Made by a program: the position numbers and the translations under genes. The notes under the pieces were generated by a model, which made no database searches, was not told the origin of the DNA, and was given only the letters and a program-made list of their open reading frames with translations. DNA of 64,000 nt from Lepidurus packardi (Eukaryota; Arthropoda; Branchiopoda; Notostraca; Triopsidae), in contig JAKZAN010000001.1 in NCBI GenBank assembly GCA_023053545.1, forward strand, positions 4,422,565-4,486,564, read 5' to 3'. This document shows positions 22,458 through 33,080 of the stretch, piece by piece (the first letter of the stretch is position 1; every line of letters starts with the position of its first letter).

Positions 22458-22748
22458 TGTTCTGGAAAGAACCAAGAAAGGAAGAGTGATAAGAAGACCC
22501 ATTAGATATAGATGCTAATGTAGATTGTTTTACCCTATTTCATATGAATGTTTGAAATTCCCGCGATACGTTCCATATGTTAAAGGCTAAAAAAGGGCAG
22601 AATTCTTTGAACTGGGTCGGACGTAGTTCGGTCGTTGTCTCGCGTATAAGGAATATTGTTTGTTCTCTCTCAAAATAATTGTGCAAAATATATACGGAAA
22701 GAAATTGCTATATTCACATTCGTGATTACAATCCTGTTATCCAGAATA
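22458..22748 (+). repeat. 5' LTR of BEL/Pao 2
   Basis: 291 bp direct repeat of 28022-28312. Its first 65 bases are open in the pol frame and in the 3' copy encode the end of Pol (KKGRVIRRPIRYRC). Confidence 0.93.
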
Positions 22749-22943
22749 TGGTCCTCCGGGCCGGATTGTAAGTCAAGTGTTTGAGTAAATTTGCAATTTA
22801 AGAAGATTTGGACTTGCAAACTGATAGGCAGTGTGCAACTGGAAGTCCGTGTATAATTCTTGCTTGAGCTAGAACAGATCAAAAGAAGAACTTGGCTTGA
22901 TTTTCTCTAGAGAACTCCGGAATTCTTTAGAAACATTAAGAAC

Positions 22944-25900
22944 ATGGAGATTCTGAAGACAAAAAGATCGAGTGCAAGGCGTCATGTAACGCTGAAGATT
23001 AATGAATTGAAGGCTGAATTGGCTAAGGAACCAACTTCTACAAGTGCTATTAACCTTTTGTTAAGGCAGCTTCAATCAAAGGAAGATGCTCTCAAAGAAG
23101 CAGAAGAAAATGTTTTTGGCCTTTTAGAAGATCCAGATAAAATTAGTAAGGAATTTGACGACAAGGAGACTTATCGTGACAAGATTATTGAAATACGTCA
23201 CCTGGTGGATGAGAAACTGAAATCTCAAATAAAGCAGCCTTCACTTGTAAAGGAGATCAGCAACATGGAACTTGACGCCGAATATGGAATTACAACACCT
23301 TATGAAGATCTGTCCGAAGTGGCCTCAACAGTCGGCAGAAGAAATAAGAACCACATCAGAAAGCCCAAGATAAATATTAAAAAATTTGACGGATCGGATA
23401 TGATGGACTGGACAGAGTTCTGGGATTCTTTCACTTCAGCTGTTAAAGACGATAAAGATCTCGCATATTCTGAGAAGCTTTCTTACCTGAAATCCTGTTT
23501 AGAAGGAGAAGCCCTGACCACAGTAAAAGGCATGAAAACAATTGATGCCAATTACGCAGTGGCAAAAGAACTCCTCATGGATCGCTATGGAAGCGAAGAG
23601 ATAATCTCAGATCAACACATTGCTGAGCTTCTAAAAATGAGATCCGTCCGAGAAGGTAACACAAATGATTTAAGAAAACTATATGAAACTTTGGCTTTTC
23701 ATATACGTGCGCTTAATAACCTGGGCAAGTCATCCGATTCTCTAGTTAACGTAATAGCGCCAAAAGTTTTATCTCTACTTCCCGACGAGATTAACGACAC
23801 TTGGAACAGAGGCCTTGGAAAGCGAGGAAATTTCTCATTAGAAACTCTTCTTACATTCCTAAAAGAAGAAGTAAAAACAAAGGAGAAGACCCAATATTCA
23901 AAAAGGATCTTAAGTCAGACACAAGAAAATTTTAAGAGAGGTCCCGATATACATAACTCAAAGAAGACGCCTACAGGAGCCGCATTAACCGCAGCGGCGT
24001 CCGGGGAACCCAACAAAGACCAAAGAGATGCATGTGGATTTTGCCTCAAAAACTGTAACCCGACCACCTGCCAAGAAGGATTAAACAAGAATCTTGAAGA
24101 AAGATTAAGGAAACTGAAGAAAAATGGAGCTTGTTTTCGTTGCCTTCGCAAAGGACACATGTCAAGAAGTTGTAAAGACAATACTGTATGTTCAATCTGC
24201 AATAAACCGCATCATACATTGTTGCACAAGTCTGCTACAACAACGACAATGGCAGCGAGCAGCCCAGAAAGCTTCAATGAAGAAGTCTTCTTCAGAACAG
24301 CATTGGCAGATTTAGAGTACAACAATGGACGTATTCAGCGAGTCCGAATACTCTTCGATAGTGGTTCGAATCGGGCTTGGATAAAAACGGAGTTGACGCA
24401 AGGCCTAGAAATCGTGAAGATAGAACCCATGAGAGTCCGAGGATTTGGAAAGAAGTCGAATTACTCCAAAAACCGAATAACGTACAAGATCAAGCTCTAT
24501 AACACCCGTGGAGGCAGAAATGAAGCTATTGAGTTAAATGCAACGGGTATCAACGAAATCGTCGAAACTATCGAATCAAGTAAATTGTCGACGAAATTTA
24601 AAAGTAACCCTTTTAAAAAAGTTGGTTACCCGAATGCACCCGAAGTATATCTCAAGGATCTACAACTGGCAGATAATCCCGATGACGTTTCTGAGTTGGA
24701 TATCGACATCCTCATTGGACTGAAGGGAGAATGGGACATCTTTACTGGAGTTACCTTGAAGTCTGAAGTAATGGATACCCCGAGACTTTTAGAATCCAAA
24801 CTTGGATGGATAGTCTCAGGAGACAGTTGCGTAACCAGTATGAAGAAGCGTGATCCTACGACACTCTTAGCGATTACTAATCAGAACTTGAATGATGAAT
24901 TAAAGAAGTTTTGGGAACTGGAAAATCTCGGGATTCCAAGCAAGGAACAAAGACAAATTCAAGAAGAGGAAACATTGGCGGTGGAGTTCTTTGAAAAATC
25001 CGTTTCTTACAAGGCCGACCACTATGAAGTTGGTCTTCCGATTTTGCCAGAGAATCGGAATCTTAACAACAATCGTGGTATGCCTATTCGCCGTTTGGAG
25101 CAACAAGAAAAAAGAATGGCAAGAGATCCGAAACTAAAGAATGCCTACGATGATGCTGTGGATTCTTATATAAAGAATGGATTTGCAGAAGAAGCTCCGC
25201 GTGATGCAGAAGAAGGAACCGTGCGATATTTACCCCATCATATGGTTGTCAGACCCGACAAGCAGACCACGAAGTTCAGACTTTGCTTTGACGCCTCTGC
25301 TAAGCAACCAGGCGAAAGGTCTCTAAACGATGTAGTCTTACCAGGACCTAGCCCGATCCCGAATCTACACGAACTGTTGGTACGATTTCGAAAGCATCAG
25401 GTAGTTATTTGCGGAGATGTAGAAAAGATGTTCCTCAAGGTTGGCATCAAAGAAGAGGATCGAAACTATCCCTCATACGTTTACCGCAAAGATGACAAGA
25501 TCGTGGATTACAGAATGAAAGTGGCTTGCTTCGGACTTAATGCATTTCCGTTCATCTGCACTTCGGTAGTAAAACACCATTTGGAAAAATATCAGGAAAT
25601 TTTCACGACTACGGTGGGAAAATTAAAAGAAGATTTTTTTGTGGATGATTTACTGACAGGCTGCGATAACGAAGAAGAAGCCAAGCAGTTATACAAACAA
25701 GCTTCAGAGATCTTAGGAACAGCGAACTTTTTCCTAAGAAAGTGGAGAACAAATTCCTCTCAGCTTCGTCGATTCATCGGAGAAGATACCAAATTCGAAA
25801 AATCGACTAATGAGGAAAATTTAAAACTAGAATCTTTGAATGAAGGAACTAACACCCCACGTATTCTTGGCTTTGTATGGGATCCTAAAACAGATCATCT

Positions 25901-26525
25901 GAAGTTCACGACTTCTTACCTCAATCAAGATGGTAAAGAGAAAGACACAAAGCGTTCAGTTGCTAGCATTGCATTTAAGCTTTTCGATCCTTTGGGACTT
26001 TTATCCCCTTTTACCGTACGAGCTAAGATGCTGATACAGAAGCTTTGGTTATGTGGTATCGATTGGGATGAACCGCTAACTGAAGCGTTGAACGAAGAAT
26101 GGGTGAATTGGCTTTCGGAGCTCCAACTGTTGGAATCGCTTGCAATACCGAGGAAGATTATCCCGTCTCCTAACGGAATACAGGAATTTCAGTTGCACGT
26201 ATTCGGAGATGCTAGTGAAGCAGCTTATGGTACGGTGGCGTACCTAAGAACTTCCTACCTTGATGGATCTCACCATGTATCCTTCCTCACTTCGAAGACC
26301 AGAGTAGCTCCTACGAACAAAGTACAACTACCACGGTTGGAATTGATGGCAGGCTTAATTTCAGCCAGACTGGCTAAGAATCTTCTGGAAGAATTAAGAC
26401 TGGAACCGTTGCAGACGAAAATTGTTTGTTGGACTGACTCCACAGTTACTCTTTGCTGGATCAAAGGACCGCCAAGTAAATGGAAACAATTTGTAGCTAA
26501 CAGAGTTCGGAGATTCAGAAGCTAA
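22944..26525 (+). CDS. Gag-protease-RT-RNase H polyprotein of BEL/Pao 2
   Basis: 1193 residues from MEILKTKRSSARRHV. DUF1759 Gag near residues 145-310 (IKKFDGSDMMDWTEFWDSF). Zinc knuckles near 365-440 (CFRCLRKGHMSRSC, CSICNKPHHTLLH). Protease active site RILFDSGSNRAWI near 475, intact. The reverse transcriptase has FRLCFDASAKQPGERSLND, CGDVEKMFLKV and FFVDDLLTG with both catalytic aspartates. The Pao RNase H follows (LHVFGDASEAAYGTVAYL, CWTDSTVTLCWI). The ORF stops at RVRRFRS because of a one-base shift near 26505; the next frame reads on as EIQKLTDPSSW. Apart from that the element could be functional. Confidence 0.93.
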   Translation: MEILKTKRSSARRHVTLKINELKAELAKEPTSTSAINLLLRQLQSKEDALKEAEENVFGLLEDPDKISKEFDDKETYRDKIIEIRHLVDEKLKSQIKQPSLVKEISNMELDAEYGITTPYEDLSEVASTVGRRNKNHIRKPKINIKKFDGSDMMDWTEFWDSFTSAVKDDKDLAYSEKLSYLKSCLEGEALTTVKGMKTIDANYAVAKELLMDRYGSEEIISDQHIAELLKMRSVREGNTNDLRKLYETLAFHIRALNNLGKSSDSLVNVIAPKVLSLLPDEINDTWNRGLGKRGNFSLETLLTFLKEEVKTKEKTQYSKRILSQTQENFKRGPDIHNSKKTPTGAALTAAASGEPNKDQRDACGFCLKNCNPTTCQEGLNKNLEERLRKLKKNGACFRCLRKGHMSRSCKDNTVCSICNKPHHTLLHKSATTTTMAASSPESFNEEVFFRTALADLEYNNGRIQRVRILFDSGSNRAWIKTELTQGLEIVKIEPMRVRGFGKKSNYSKNRITYKIKLYNTRGGRNEAIELNATGINEIVETIESSKLSTKFKSNPFKKVGYPNAPEVYLKDLQLADNPDDVSELDIDILIGLKGEWDIFTGVTLKSEVMDTPRLLESKLGWIVSGDSCVTSMKKRDPTTLLAITNQNLNDELKKFWELENLGIPSKEQRQIQEEETLAVEFFEKSVSYKADHYEVGLPILPENRNLNNNRGMPIRRLEQQEKRMARDPKLKNAYDDAVDSYIKNGFAEEAPRDAEEGTVRYLPHHMVVRPDKQTTKFRLCFDASAKQPGERSLNDVVLPGPSPIPNLHELLVRFRKHQVVICGDVEKMFLKVGIKEEDRNYPSYVYRKDDKIVDYRMKVACFGLNAFPFICTSVVKHHLEKYQEIFTTTVGKLKEDFFVDDLLTGCDNEEEAKQLYKQASEILGTANFFLRKWRTNSSQLRRFIGEDTKFEKSTNEENLKLESLNEGTNTPRILGFVWDPKTDHLKFTTSYLNQDGKEKDTKRSVASIAFKLFDPLGLLSPFTVRAKMLIQKLWLCGIDWDEPLTEALNEEWVNWLSELQLLESLAIPRKIIPSPNGIQEFQLHVFGDASEAAYGTVAYLRTSYLDGSHHVSFLTSKTRVAPTNKVQLPRLELMAGLISARLAKNLLEELRLEPLQTKIVCWTDSTVTLCWIKGPPSKWKQFVANRVRRFRS

Positions 26526-27991
26526 CGGATCCTTCTAGTTGGAGGCATTGCCCAGGAAAAGAAAATCCAGCCGACAAGAATTCAAGGGGAATGCGACTGA
26601 GTAAATTGAAAACAGATGGAAATTGGTGGAATGGACCATTATGGCTAAGTAATGATGAAGCATATTGGCCAAAAAAGGAAAATTTTGCAACGTTACAAGA
26701 ATTGGAAATAGAAAAGGAAGCTCGATGTCTATCAGCTATCAGTAAAATCGAAGAAAGGACAATCGACGTACACAAATTTAGTTCGTACTCGAAACTAGTA
26801 CGTTTCGTCGTAAAGCTTTTTCGCATTAAGGACATCTGGTGTAACAAAACGAAGTACACCGGACCGCTAGAAGCTGAGGAGTTCGAAAACGCAAGAACAT
26901 TCCTTATTAAACAAGAACAGCTATTATCGTTTCAAGAAGACATTAGGAGATTCAAGGAAGGTAAAGAACCAAAAAGTGATTCCCGGTTGAAAAGTTTCAC
27001 GTCGTTCTTGGATAATAAGGGAATTCTAAGAACTGGAGGAAGAATAGAAGAAGCAGACGTACCGTATGGTACAAAACATCCTATACTACTTCCAAAATGT
27101 CATTTTTCAACGTTGATTGCACGTTACTACCACGTAACGAAATTGCACGCTGGTGTAAATGAAACACTCAGCGCCTTAAGGGAAGAATTCTGGATTCTTC
27201 AAGGGAGACAATTGATCAAAAGGTTAGTAAAGTCTTGCATTATATGCAGACGAAATTTGTCACAACCTTACCAGCAGAAAATGGCTCCTTTACCCATGGA
27301 TCGTTTGAGAAGAGCTTTTCCGTTTGAAAAGGTTGGTTTGGATTTTGCAGGACCATTATTTGTATCTCAAAATGATGGAAAACAAGAAAAGGGATACATA
27401 TGCATTTTTACGTGCACAGTTGTTCGAGCCGTCCATCTGGAACTTTGTTCCTCAATGGACACGGAATCATTTTGGATGGCGTTCAAACGTTTCATAGCCG
27501 TAAGAGGAAGGTGTACAGTTATCTATTCTGATAACGCACGTACATTTAAGAGAGCGAATAAGGAGCTTCAAGAACTTTGGAAAGAACTCCAGAAGCTTCA
27601 AGAGAAAGAAGAGTTCCGAACATACTTGGGTTTGCAGAAAATCCATTGGAAATTTATAGTTGAGCGAGCCCCATGGTGGGGAGGAATGTATGAACGACTA
27701 GTACGGAGTGTGAAAGTCCCTTTGCGCAAAACTCTCGGAAAATCTAGCCTAAATTGGGAACAATTGAACACCACCTTAAAAGAAGTTGAGGCGATGATAA
27801 ACTCGAGACCACTCACGTACCTAAGAGACGACCCTAAAGAACCCGAAGTTATTACACCAGCACACTTCCTAATAGGTCGCTCTATGGATGGACTGCCGGA
27901 AGAACAAACCCTCACTCACACGGAAATTAACGAAAGAAGTACAAGAAGATCCGGAAATACTCGCCGATCGAGAAGACACGAGAGAAAGTGA
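26526..27991 (+). CDS. Integrase region of BEL/Pao 2, C-terminal part deleted
   Basis: Continues Pol one frame over; long open frame 26591-27991. The zinc-binding HHCC motif is seen (YHVTKLHAGV ... CIICRRN). The catalytic D,D,E are in GLDFAGPLF, IYSDNARTF and WWGGMYERLVRSVK. After PAHFLIGRSMDGLP the frame goes to LTHTEINERSTRRSG and stops, so the usual C-terminal segment (FWxRW...RVxxxxPGxDG) is missing. The proper C-terminus resumes in another frame as EVQEDPEILADREDTR and ends in the LTR. An internal deletion of several hundred bases near 27930 is the likely cause. Confidence 0.85.
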
Positions 27992-28021
27992 GGATTTTAC
28001 GATTCCTCACGGTGGGGAGTG

Positions 28022-28312
28022 TGTTCTGGAAAGAACCAAGAAAGGAAGAGTGATAAGAAGACCCATTAGATATAGATGCTAATGTAGATTGTTTTACCCT
28101 ATTTCATATGAATGTTTGAAATTCCCGCGATACGTTCCATATGTTAAAGGCTAAAAAAGGGCAGAATTCTTTGAACTGGGTCGGACGTAGTTCGGTCGTT
28201 GTCTCGCGTATAAGGAATATTGTTTGTTCTCTCTCAAAATAATTGTGCAAAATATATACGGAAATAAATTGCTATATTCACATTCGTGATTACAATCCTG
28301 TTATCCAGAATA
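28022..28312 (+). repeat. 3' LTR of BEL/Pao 2
   Basis: 291 bp direct repeat of 22458-22748. It supplies the last codons of pol and is followed by the GAACT target copy. Confidence 0.93.
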
Positions 28313-28317
28313 GAACT

Positions 28318-29130
28318 AGCTTTAAGGTATCGCAACACAATGATGGAACGTCATTATGAAGACGAGGTAGTATTCAGAGTCCTAGATCACAGGGAAAAAA
28401 GAATATATGCACAAATTAGTACATGAATAGAAGCCTACCAACTACCGGAAATAGAAGCAGGAAATATCTATCAGAAAAAAATCGACCCATGGGATTTTGA
28501 TGTAGCAGGTATAACGGATTCAATACCAGGACTAGCTACGAAATCAGTTTACTAGGCCGGAAGACACAAAAATTTTAGATTTCTTTGAGAAGCGTTACAA
28601 AGATAGGAAAAGAATCTTTACAGATGGCTCAAAAGACGACGAAGGAAACGTAGTAGCAGGGATATATGTGGAGTACGAAGACAAGATGGTGGCTCTCGCT
28701 CTACCGAAATTTTCATCAGTAATGGCGAACTGTATGCAGTTTTGGAAGCTTTACAATTTGTAAATAAAGCACAGAAAAACAAATGTGTAATATTTATAGA
28801 TTCAAAGGCGTCAGTTTTGACAATACAAAAATTTTGATAACAAGAAATATAGCCGAGTCATTCAGGAAATTCAAAGGTCAATTATGGCTTTAAAAACTCA
28901 AGGGAAAGACGTAGCTATACAATGGGTGCCAGGACACGAGGGTTTTAAGGGCAATGAAAAGGCAGATTTAGCAGCAAAGCTGGGAAAAGGATCAGAAAAT
29001 TTTTTAAATAGAGGACTAACAACTGAAGAAATAATGTCACTTTATAAAGAAAAGAACGAAAAGAGAATTTTAAGAACGCTAAAACTTCAAACTGAACAAG
29101 AATTGGTACAAGCGGCCAGGTTGCAATACC
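28318..29130 (+). pseudogene. LINE RNase H domain (continuation after BEL/Pao 2)
   Basis: Resumes the LINE directly after the GAACT target copy. RNase H landmarks are FTDGSKDDEGNVVAG (28619-28665), CELYAVLEALQFVN, VIFIDSKASV and WVPGHEGFKGNEKADLAAK (28922-28980), giving the D,E,D,H/D catalytic set. Frameshifts and a stop separate the blocks. A Gypsy relic follows from about 29130; the LINE tail may return at 32031. Confidence 0.8.
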
Positions 29131-32030
29131 CGAGCGAATGTATGAAGACCTGCTACAAGGCGTGGTATTATCGCCCGCAGAGCTACCAGCATTTACAGCT
29201 GTAGGCAAAAAAATTACCAGTACAGGCACATTCCAGGCGACGTTCGACTGGATCGCGGGAGACGGGAAGTCTCACCCGGTAAAGACGGTTGTTCACGTGC
29301 TGAAGAACCTAAGGCAACCTGTACTATCCGAAGACACCCAGAAAGCTCTACAGATGTTACCGGATGAGTATCCACACGTCCGAATTACAGAAGTCTCTAC
29401 GAAAACCTCCACAGAGGAACCAGCCGAGACGCCAGCACATAATTTGGATGTCACAAAACTCTTTCCGAACCTGATGGCAGAGAGCAAAGCTGGCATAAGC
29501 GTGGTCGTGTCCAACAAGCAGAGCGACCTTCAAAAGCTCATGGATGAGTTTCCCAAGTCTTCGATGGCGTTTGCAGGACAATGTCCGGCCAACCATGCCA
29601 TTTCCAGTTAAAGGAAGGCGTGATGCCCGTAACATTGAAGGGGTAGCGACCTGTTTCCGTACCTATGATGCCAAAACTCAAGGAAGAGTTGGAGTCCCTG
29701 GAGAAACAAGGGATAATTCGAAAGGTTTCGGAACCTACGGCATGGGTACATCCAATCGTTTTGGTGCCGAAGGTGGACGGAGGGATACGCCTGTGCGTTG
29801 ACTTCCGGGAACTAAACAAATGCATATTTCGCCCGAAGTTTGAGTCCCCACACCATTCCAAGCAGTACGAACCATTCCACCGGGGATGAATTTTTTTGCA
29901 ATTGCAATTGGTTCGGCAGCTGTTCTAAAAGGCAGCGGAAAACAGCATAGCTCTAAATGTCAAGAAAATCCAGTTTGCTGAAAAGAAAGCGAAGTTTGGT
30001 AGCTGGTCAGCCCAAATATCGTGAGCTGGCTGGGAAACGTTACGATATCACTCTGATGATTTTAATAACAAACACGACTATATTTCGTCAATCGTGTGTA
30101 CAGAAACAAAGAAATTTTTGGGGGTTACGATGGTCGACCAACCGTTGTCGAGAACGGAACGAGAGTAACTTGCCTTAGCGAGAACATGTAATAGTAACAA
30201 TGAATTTTTGCAATATTGAAATCTACCTTCCGTATCTAGTACGGAACAGTAGCTTTATTCTTAGTAGCAATGGACTTAAGCCAGATCCCGAGTTAACCAG
30301 GACAATTAAGCAGTTTCCAACGCCTAAGAATATAACAGATGTTCGAGCTTTCAACTATGCCAACAAGTGGGCAACTTCTCGAAAAAACTAGCCGAAGCCC
30401 TCATTCCGCTGTCGCCACTCTTAAAGAACATGAAGAGGCATTCAACAGGGCAAAGAATCAGCTATCACACGTCGAAGAGCTTGCCTTCTACTACCCGTCC
30501 AGACCAACAGCACTGCACGTCGACGCCTGGAGGCTGCATGGTCTGGGTTTCATTCTGAAGCAAGAAGTCCCAACGCGAGGCTGGACTATGGTCCAAGCAG
30601 GATCGTGATTTTTGTCTGAAGCCGAGAAGCGATATGCAGTGGTCGGGCTTGAGTGTTTAGGAGCGGCGTGGTTAGACAAGCTCGACAATCCGCGAATTGT
30701 ACGGCTGACACTCAACATGCAGAGGTACTCCTTTGTAGCCAAATGGGTACCTGGAAAACAAACCGCGACGCAGACGCGTTATCGCGTGCGCCAGTTGACA
30801 ACCCGACGGTTGAAGGCCAACTAGGCGAAAGATCACCAGCATTTCAAGCACGGATTGTAATCCTCGAGACAGATGGGAATCCAGAGGCCACTGTAGATCC
30901 AATCCTGGAGAAGATCAAAAAGGCTGCGGATGCAGATCCCGTGCTTCAGGAGCTCCGCAAAACCATTCCGAACGGCTTCCCTAACGACAAATGCAACGTA
31001 CCTCAAGAATTGCGACCGTTTTGGATTATGAGGAGTTCTTTATCAATTGACGAAGAAGACGGCATGTTGGTCATGGGACCAAGAATAGTGGTACCTGCAG
31101 CTTGCTGCAAGGAATTGCTGAAGGACTTGATCCAAATGCACCAAGGAGTTACGAAGCTAAGGCAACGCGCACGTCAAATCCTATACTGGTCAAATATGGA
31201 CGTGGACATAGCAAATGCCACACGATCCTGCGTTACATGCACGCAAAACTTACCGTCACTTCCTCCGGAGCCAATGGTCATCGCGATCCAGCGGCACGGC
31301 CGTTCGAAATTATGCACGCGGACCTGGCAACGATCAGGGGAAGAGATTTTCTAGTCATGGTGGACCAGTTCAGTGGATGGCCACATGTAGCCGCGTTTCC
31401 AAACCAAAATACTTCTGCGCGAAAAGTCGTCGACGCAGTTCGCCACTTTTTCGTTAACGGCCATGGAGCGCCTGTAAAATTCTTCTCAGACAACGGGCCC
31501 CAGTTTACTAGCGCAGAATTCAGGAAATTCCTGAATGATTGGGGTACTGTGCAAAGCACATCTTCGCCACACTACCCGCAGTCAAATGGTCTAGCGGAAA
31601 CCACCGTCAAAAGCACGAAGTAGCCATCGAAGGTGCATGGGTGGGAGGAACCTTCAATAAGGACAAATTTGGGAAGTCATTGCTACTTTTCCGGAACGCC
31701 CTAAAAGAAGGTGCAGCTTCCCCAGCCCAGCTAATTTTCGGAAGACCCGTGATCTTCTTCCAGCACATCGCCGCTCACTCGAAGCGAAATGGCAGAAGGC
31801 AGCGGTAGAACTTGAGAGGAAAGCGCGACGCACCAAGGAAATCCGGAAAGCCTATTATGACATTGGACGTTGGAAACCACGTCCTGATTCAGCACCCGGT
31901 CACCAAAAGGTGGGACACAACAGGTGTCATAGTAGAGGTCGGACGCAACAGCGATTACATGGTGAAAACAGCGGCAGGGCGCATTTTCTGCCGCAATAAG
32001 AGTAGAACAGATCGGAGTAACCTTTAATAT
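29131..32030 (+). pseudogene. Gypsy-type retrotransposon relic (protease tail, RT, RNase H, integrase)
   Basis: No LTRs were found. 29138-29550 carries the segment after protease (KTVVHVLKNLRQPVLSEDTQ). 29610-29850 has RT fingers (LEKQGIIRKVSEPTAWVHPI, GGIRLCVDFRELNK). The RT palm is lost, replaced by a repeat copy at 30008-30250. 30260-30660 gives GLKPDPELTRTIKQFPTP and RNase H pieces. 31120-31620 gives integrase with CVTCTQN zinc ligands, HADLA, FFSDNGPQFTS and NGLAETTVKS for D,D,E. 31850-32010 has the C-terminal DVGNHVLIQHPVTKRWDTTG. Many frameshifts. Motif style resembles the Mag group. It probably interrupts the LINE. Confidence 0.8.
30008..30250 (-). repeat. Interspersed repeat, copy B (MITE-like), inside the Gypsy relic
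   Basis: Inverted relative to 14755-15013. Shared words include AACACGACTATATTTCG (30076-30092) and ACCTTCCGTATCTAGTACGG (30227-30246). It splits the Gypsy reading between FAEKKAKFGSWS and ILSSNGLKPDPE. Confidence 0.6.
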
Positions 32031-32137
32031 GGAAAATGTATTAGGATTAGGGAAAATTGAACCAGAACGACAATATAAGTTAAGAAACTGTCTAGTAGAC
32101 TACCTTAAAGATACTAAACTGATAGAAGTGGTGTAAT
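32031..32137 (+). pseudogene. Probable 3' end of the LINE ORF
   Basis: Short frame MENVLGLGKIEPERQ ... CLVDYLKDTKLIEVV then stop. Ends of this kind follow the RNase H part in Jockey/I-like LINEs, so the Gypsy relic would be nested in the LINE. About 80 residues between RNase H and this tail are absent. Inference from style only. Confidence 0.5.
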
Positions 32138-33080
32138 TTTGTTCTTTTCCTTTTCTCTACCAATAATAAGATCAATAGAAAGTTTGTTTCAGAATAATAA
32201 TAACCTTTTCCCCCCAAAAAATATAAATATTAAATTGTCAGAAATAGTCGATAATGTGCCCGTTAGATAGCACAGTTTTGACTAAAAACAGAACAACAAC
32301 ATATAGAATCTTAACCAAATTTGCTCCCTATCAGCAAAAATGTTGCGAAATCCACCATCTACCACAACTATTTTATTAACCTCTGGAGTTGTGATTACAT
32401 GGGCGCATCGTGCCCATGACCAAACCAAACCTAACCTAATACCGGTATACTGCAACACGCTCTACAAAGTTTTCTCGTGTGCTAGGTTTGATAGGGCTGC
32501 CATAGGCACACGGCTCTGAAGCCTTTTCCAGCGACGGTTCAATTGTGCGTTGTGCCGTCACAATTGTTTACATGTTCGTCGCTGGAACAGAACTGTGCGG
32601 CACAATGTTTGCGTTTCTCAGACATTTGTTGTTGTGTGCCAGCAAAAGCGCTGGAACAGCTGGAACAACTGGACGCACAGTCCAAGGCACAGTCGCTGGA
32701 ACAAGATTGCGCGGCACAAAAAGCACGCACAAAAACGCTGGAACAGCTTGTTCCTTGCACAATCGTGGCACAGCACAATTGAACCGTCGCTGGAAAAGGC
32801 TTTTTGGAGAACGTGTTGTGTATACTGACGTTCCCAGAGCACGCCACAGAACGGTTAGCGGTCAGATGGGTAAGCTTTTTGCAGGTTCGATTCCCCGAAA
32901 AGGCGTCATATAGTGGCTTCTCACAGTCACAAGTCCTTGTGAAGCTTCCTGTTTCGGTGTTTGCGCCAATTTCCTGATTTTGCGTGTATTTTTTCAGTCT
33001 AAGTTAGTAGCTCAATCTTTAAATGATAACCCCAATTGAAAACGTTCTCTCTATATAGAGTTTTAACGCTGCTTGCGATC
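32138..33080. other. Spacer before GPKOW, mostly non-coding
   Basis: Holds the MITE at 32519-32802 and, to its right, the presumed GPKOW promoter and 5' UTR. A CTATATAG word at 33051-33058 lies about 25 bp before the start codon; I do not assert that it is a TATA box. Confidence 0.4.
32519..32802. mobile_element. MITE, 284 bp, with 30-bp perfect terminal inverted repeats
   Basis: Outer ends 32519-32548 and 32773-32802 are exact inverted repeats starting AAGCCTTTTCCAGCGACGG. The interior repeats the word GCTGGAACA at least five times and has no sustained ORF. The target duplication is not obvious. Superfamily not assigned. Confidence 0.8.

Larger units (their letters stand above)
22458..28312 (+). 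mobile_element. BEL/Pao LTR retrotransposon 2, inserted in the LINE
   Basis: LTRs of 291 bp at 22458-22748 and 28022-28312 differ at one position that I see (AAAGAAATT versus AAATAAATT near 22698/28265). They start TGTTCTGGA and end TCCAGAATA, so the last bases are TA rather than CA. The target duplication is GAACT (22453-22457 and 28313-28317), and the LINE reading continues across it. The sequence directly after the 5' LTR, TGGTCCTCCGGGCC, is the expected primer-binding site. GGTGGGGAGTG before the 3' LTR is a polypurine tract. Coding is nearly complete apart from one frameshift and a loss near the 3' end. Confidence 0.93.

Noticed and set aside
32420-32440. Telomere-like CCTAACCTAA
   Set aside because: Only two units; no array.
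32880-32920. tRNA-like GGTTCGATTCC word
   Set aside because: The T-stem does not pair and no anticodon arm or acceptor stem can be folded around it.
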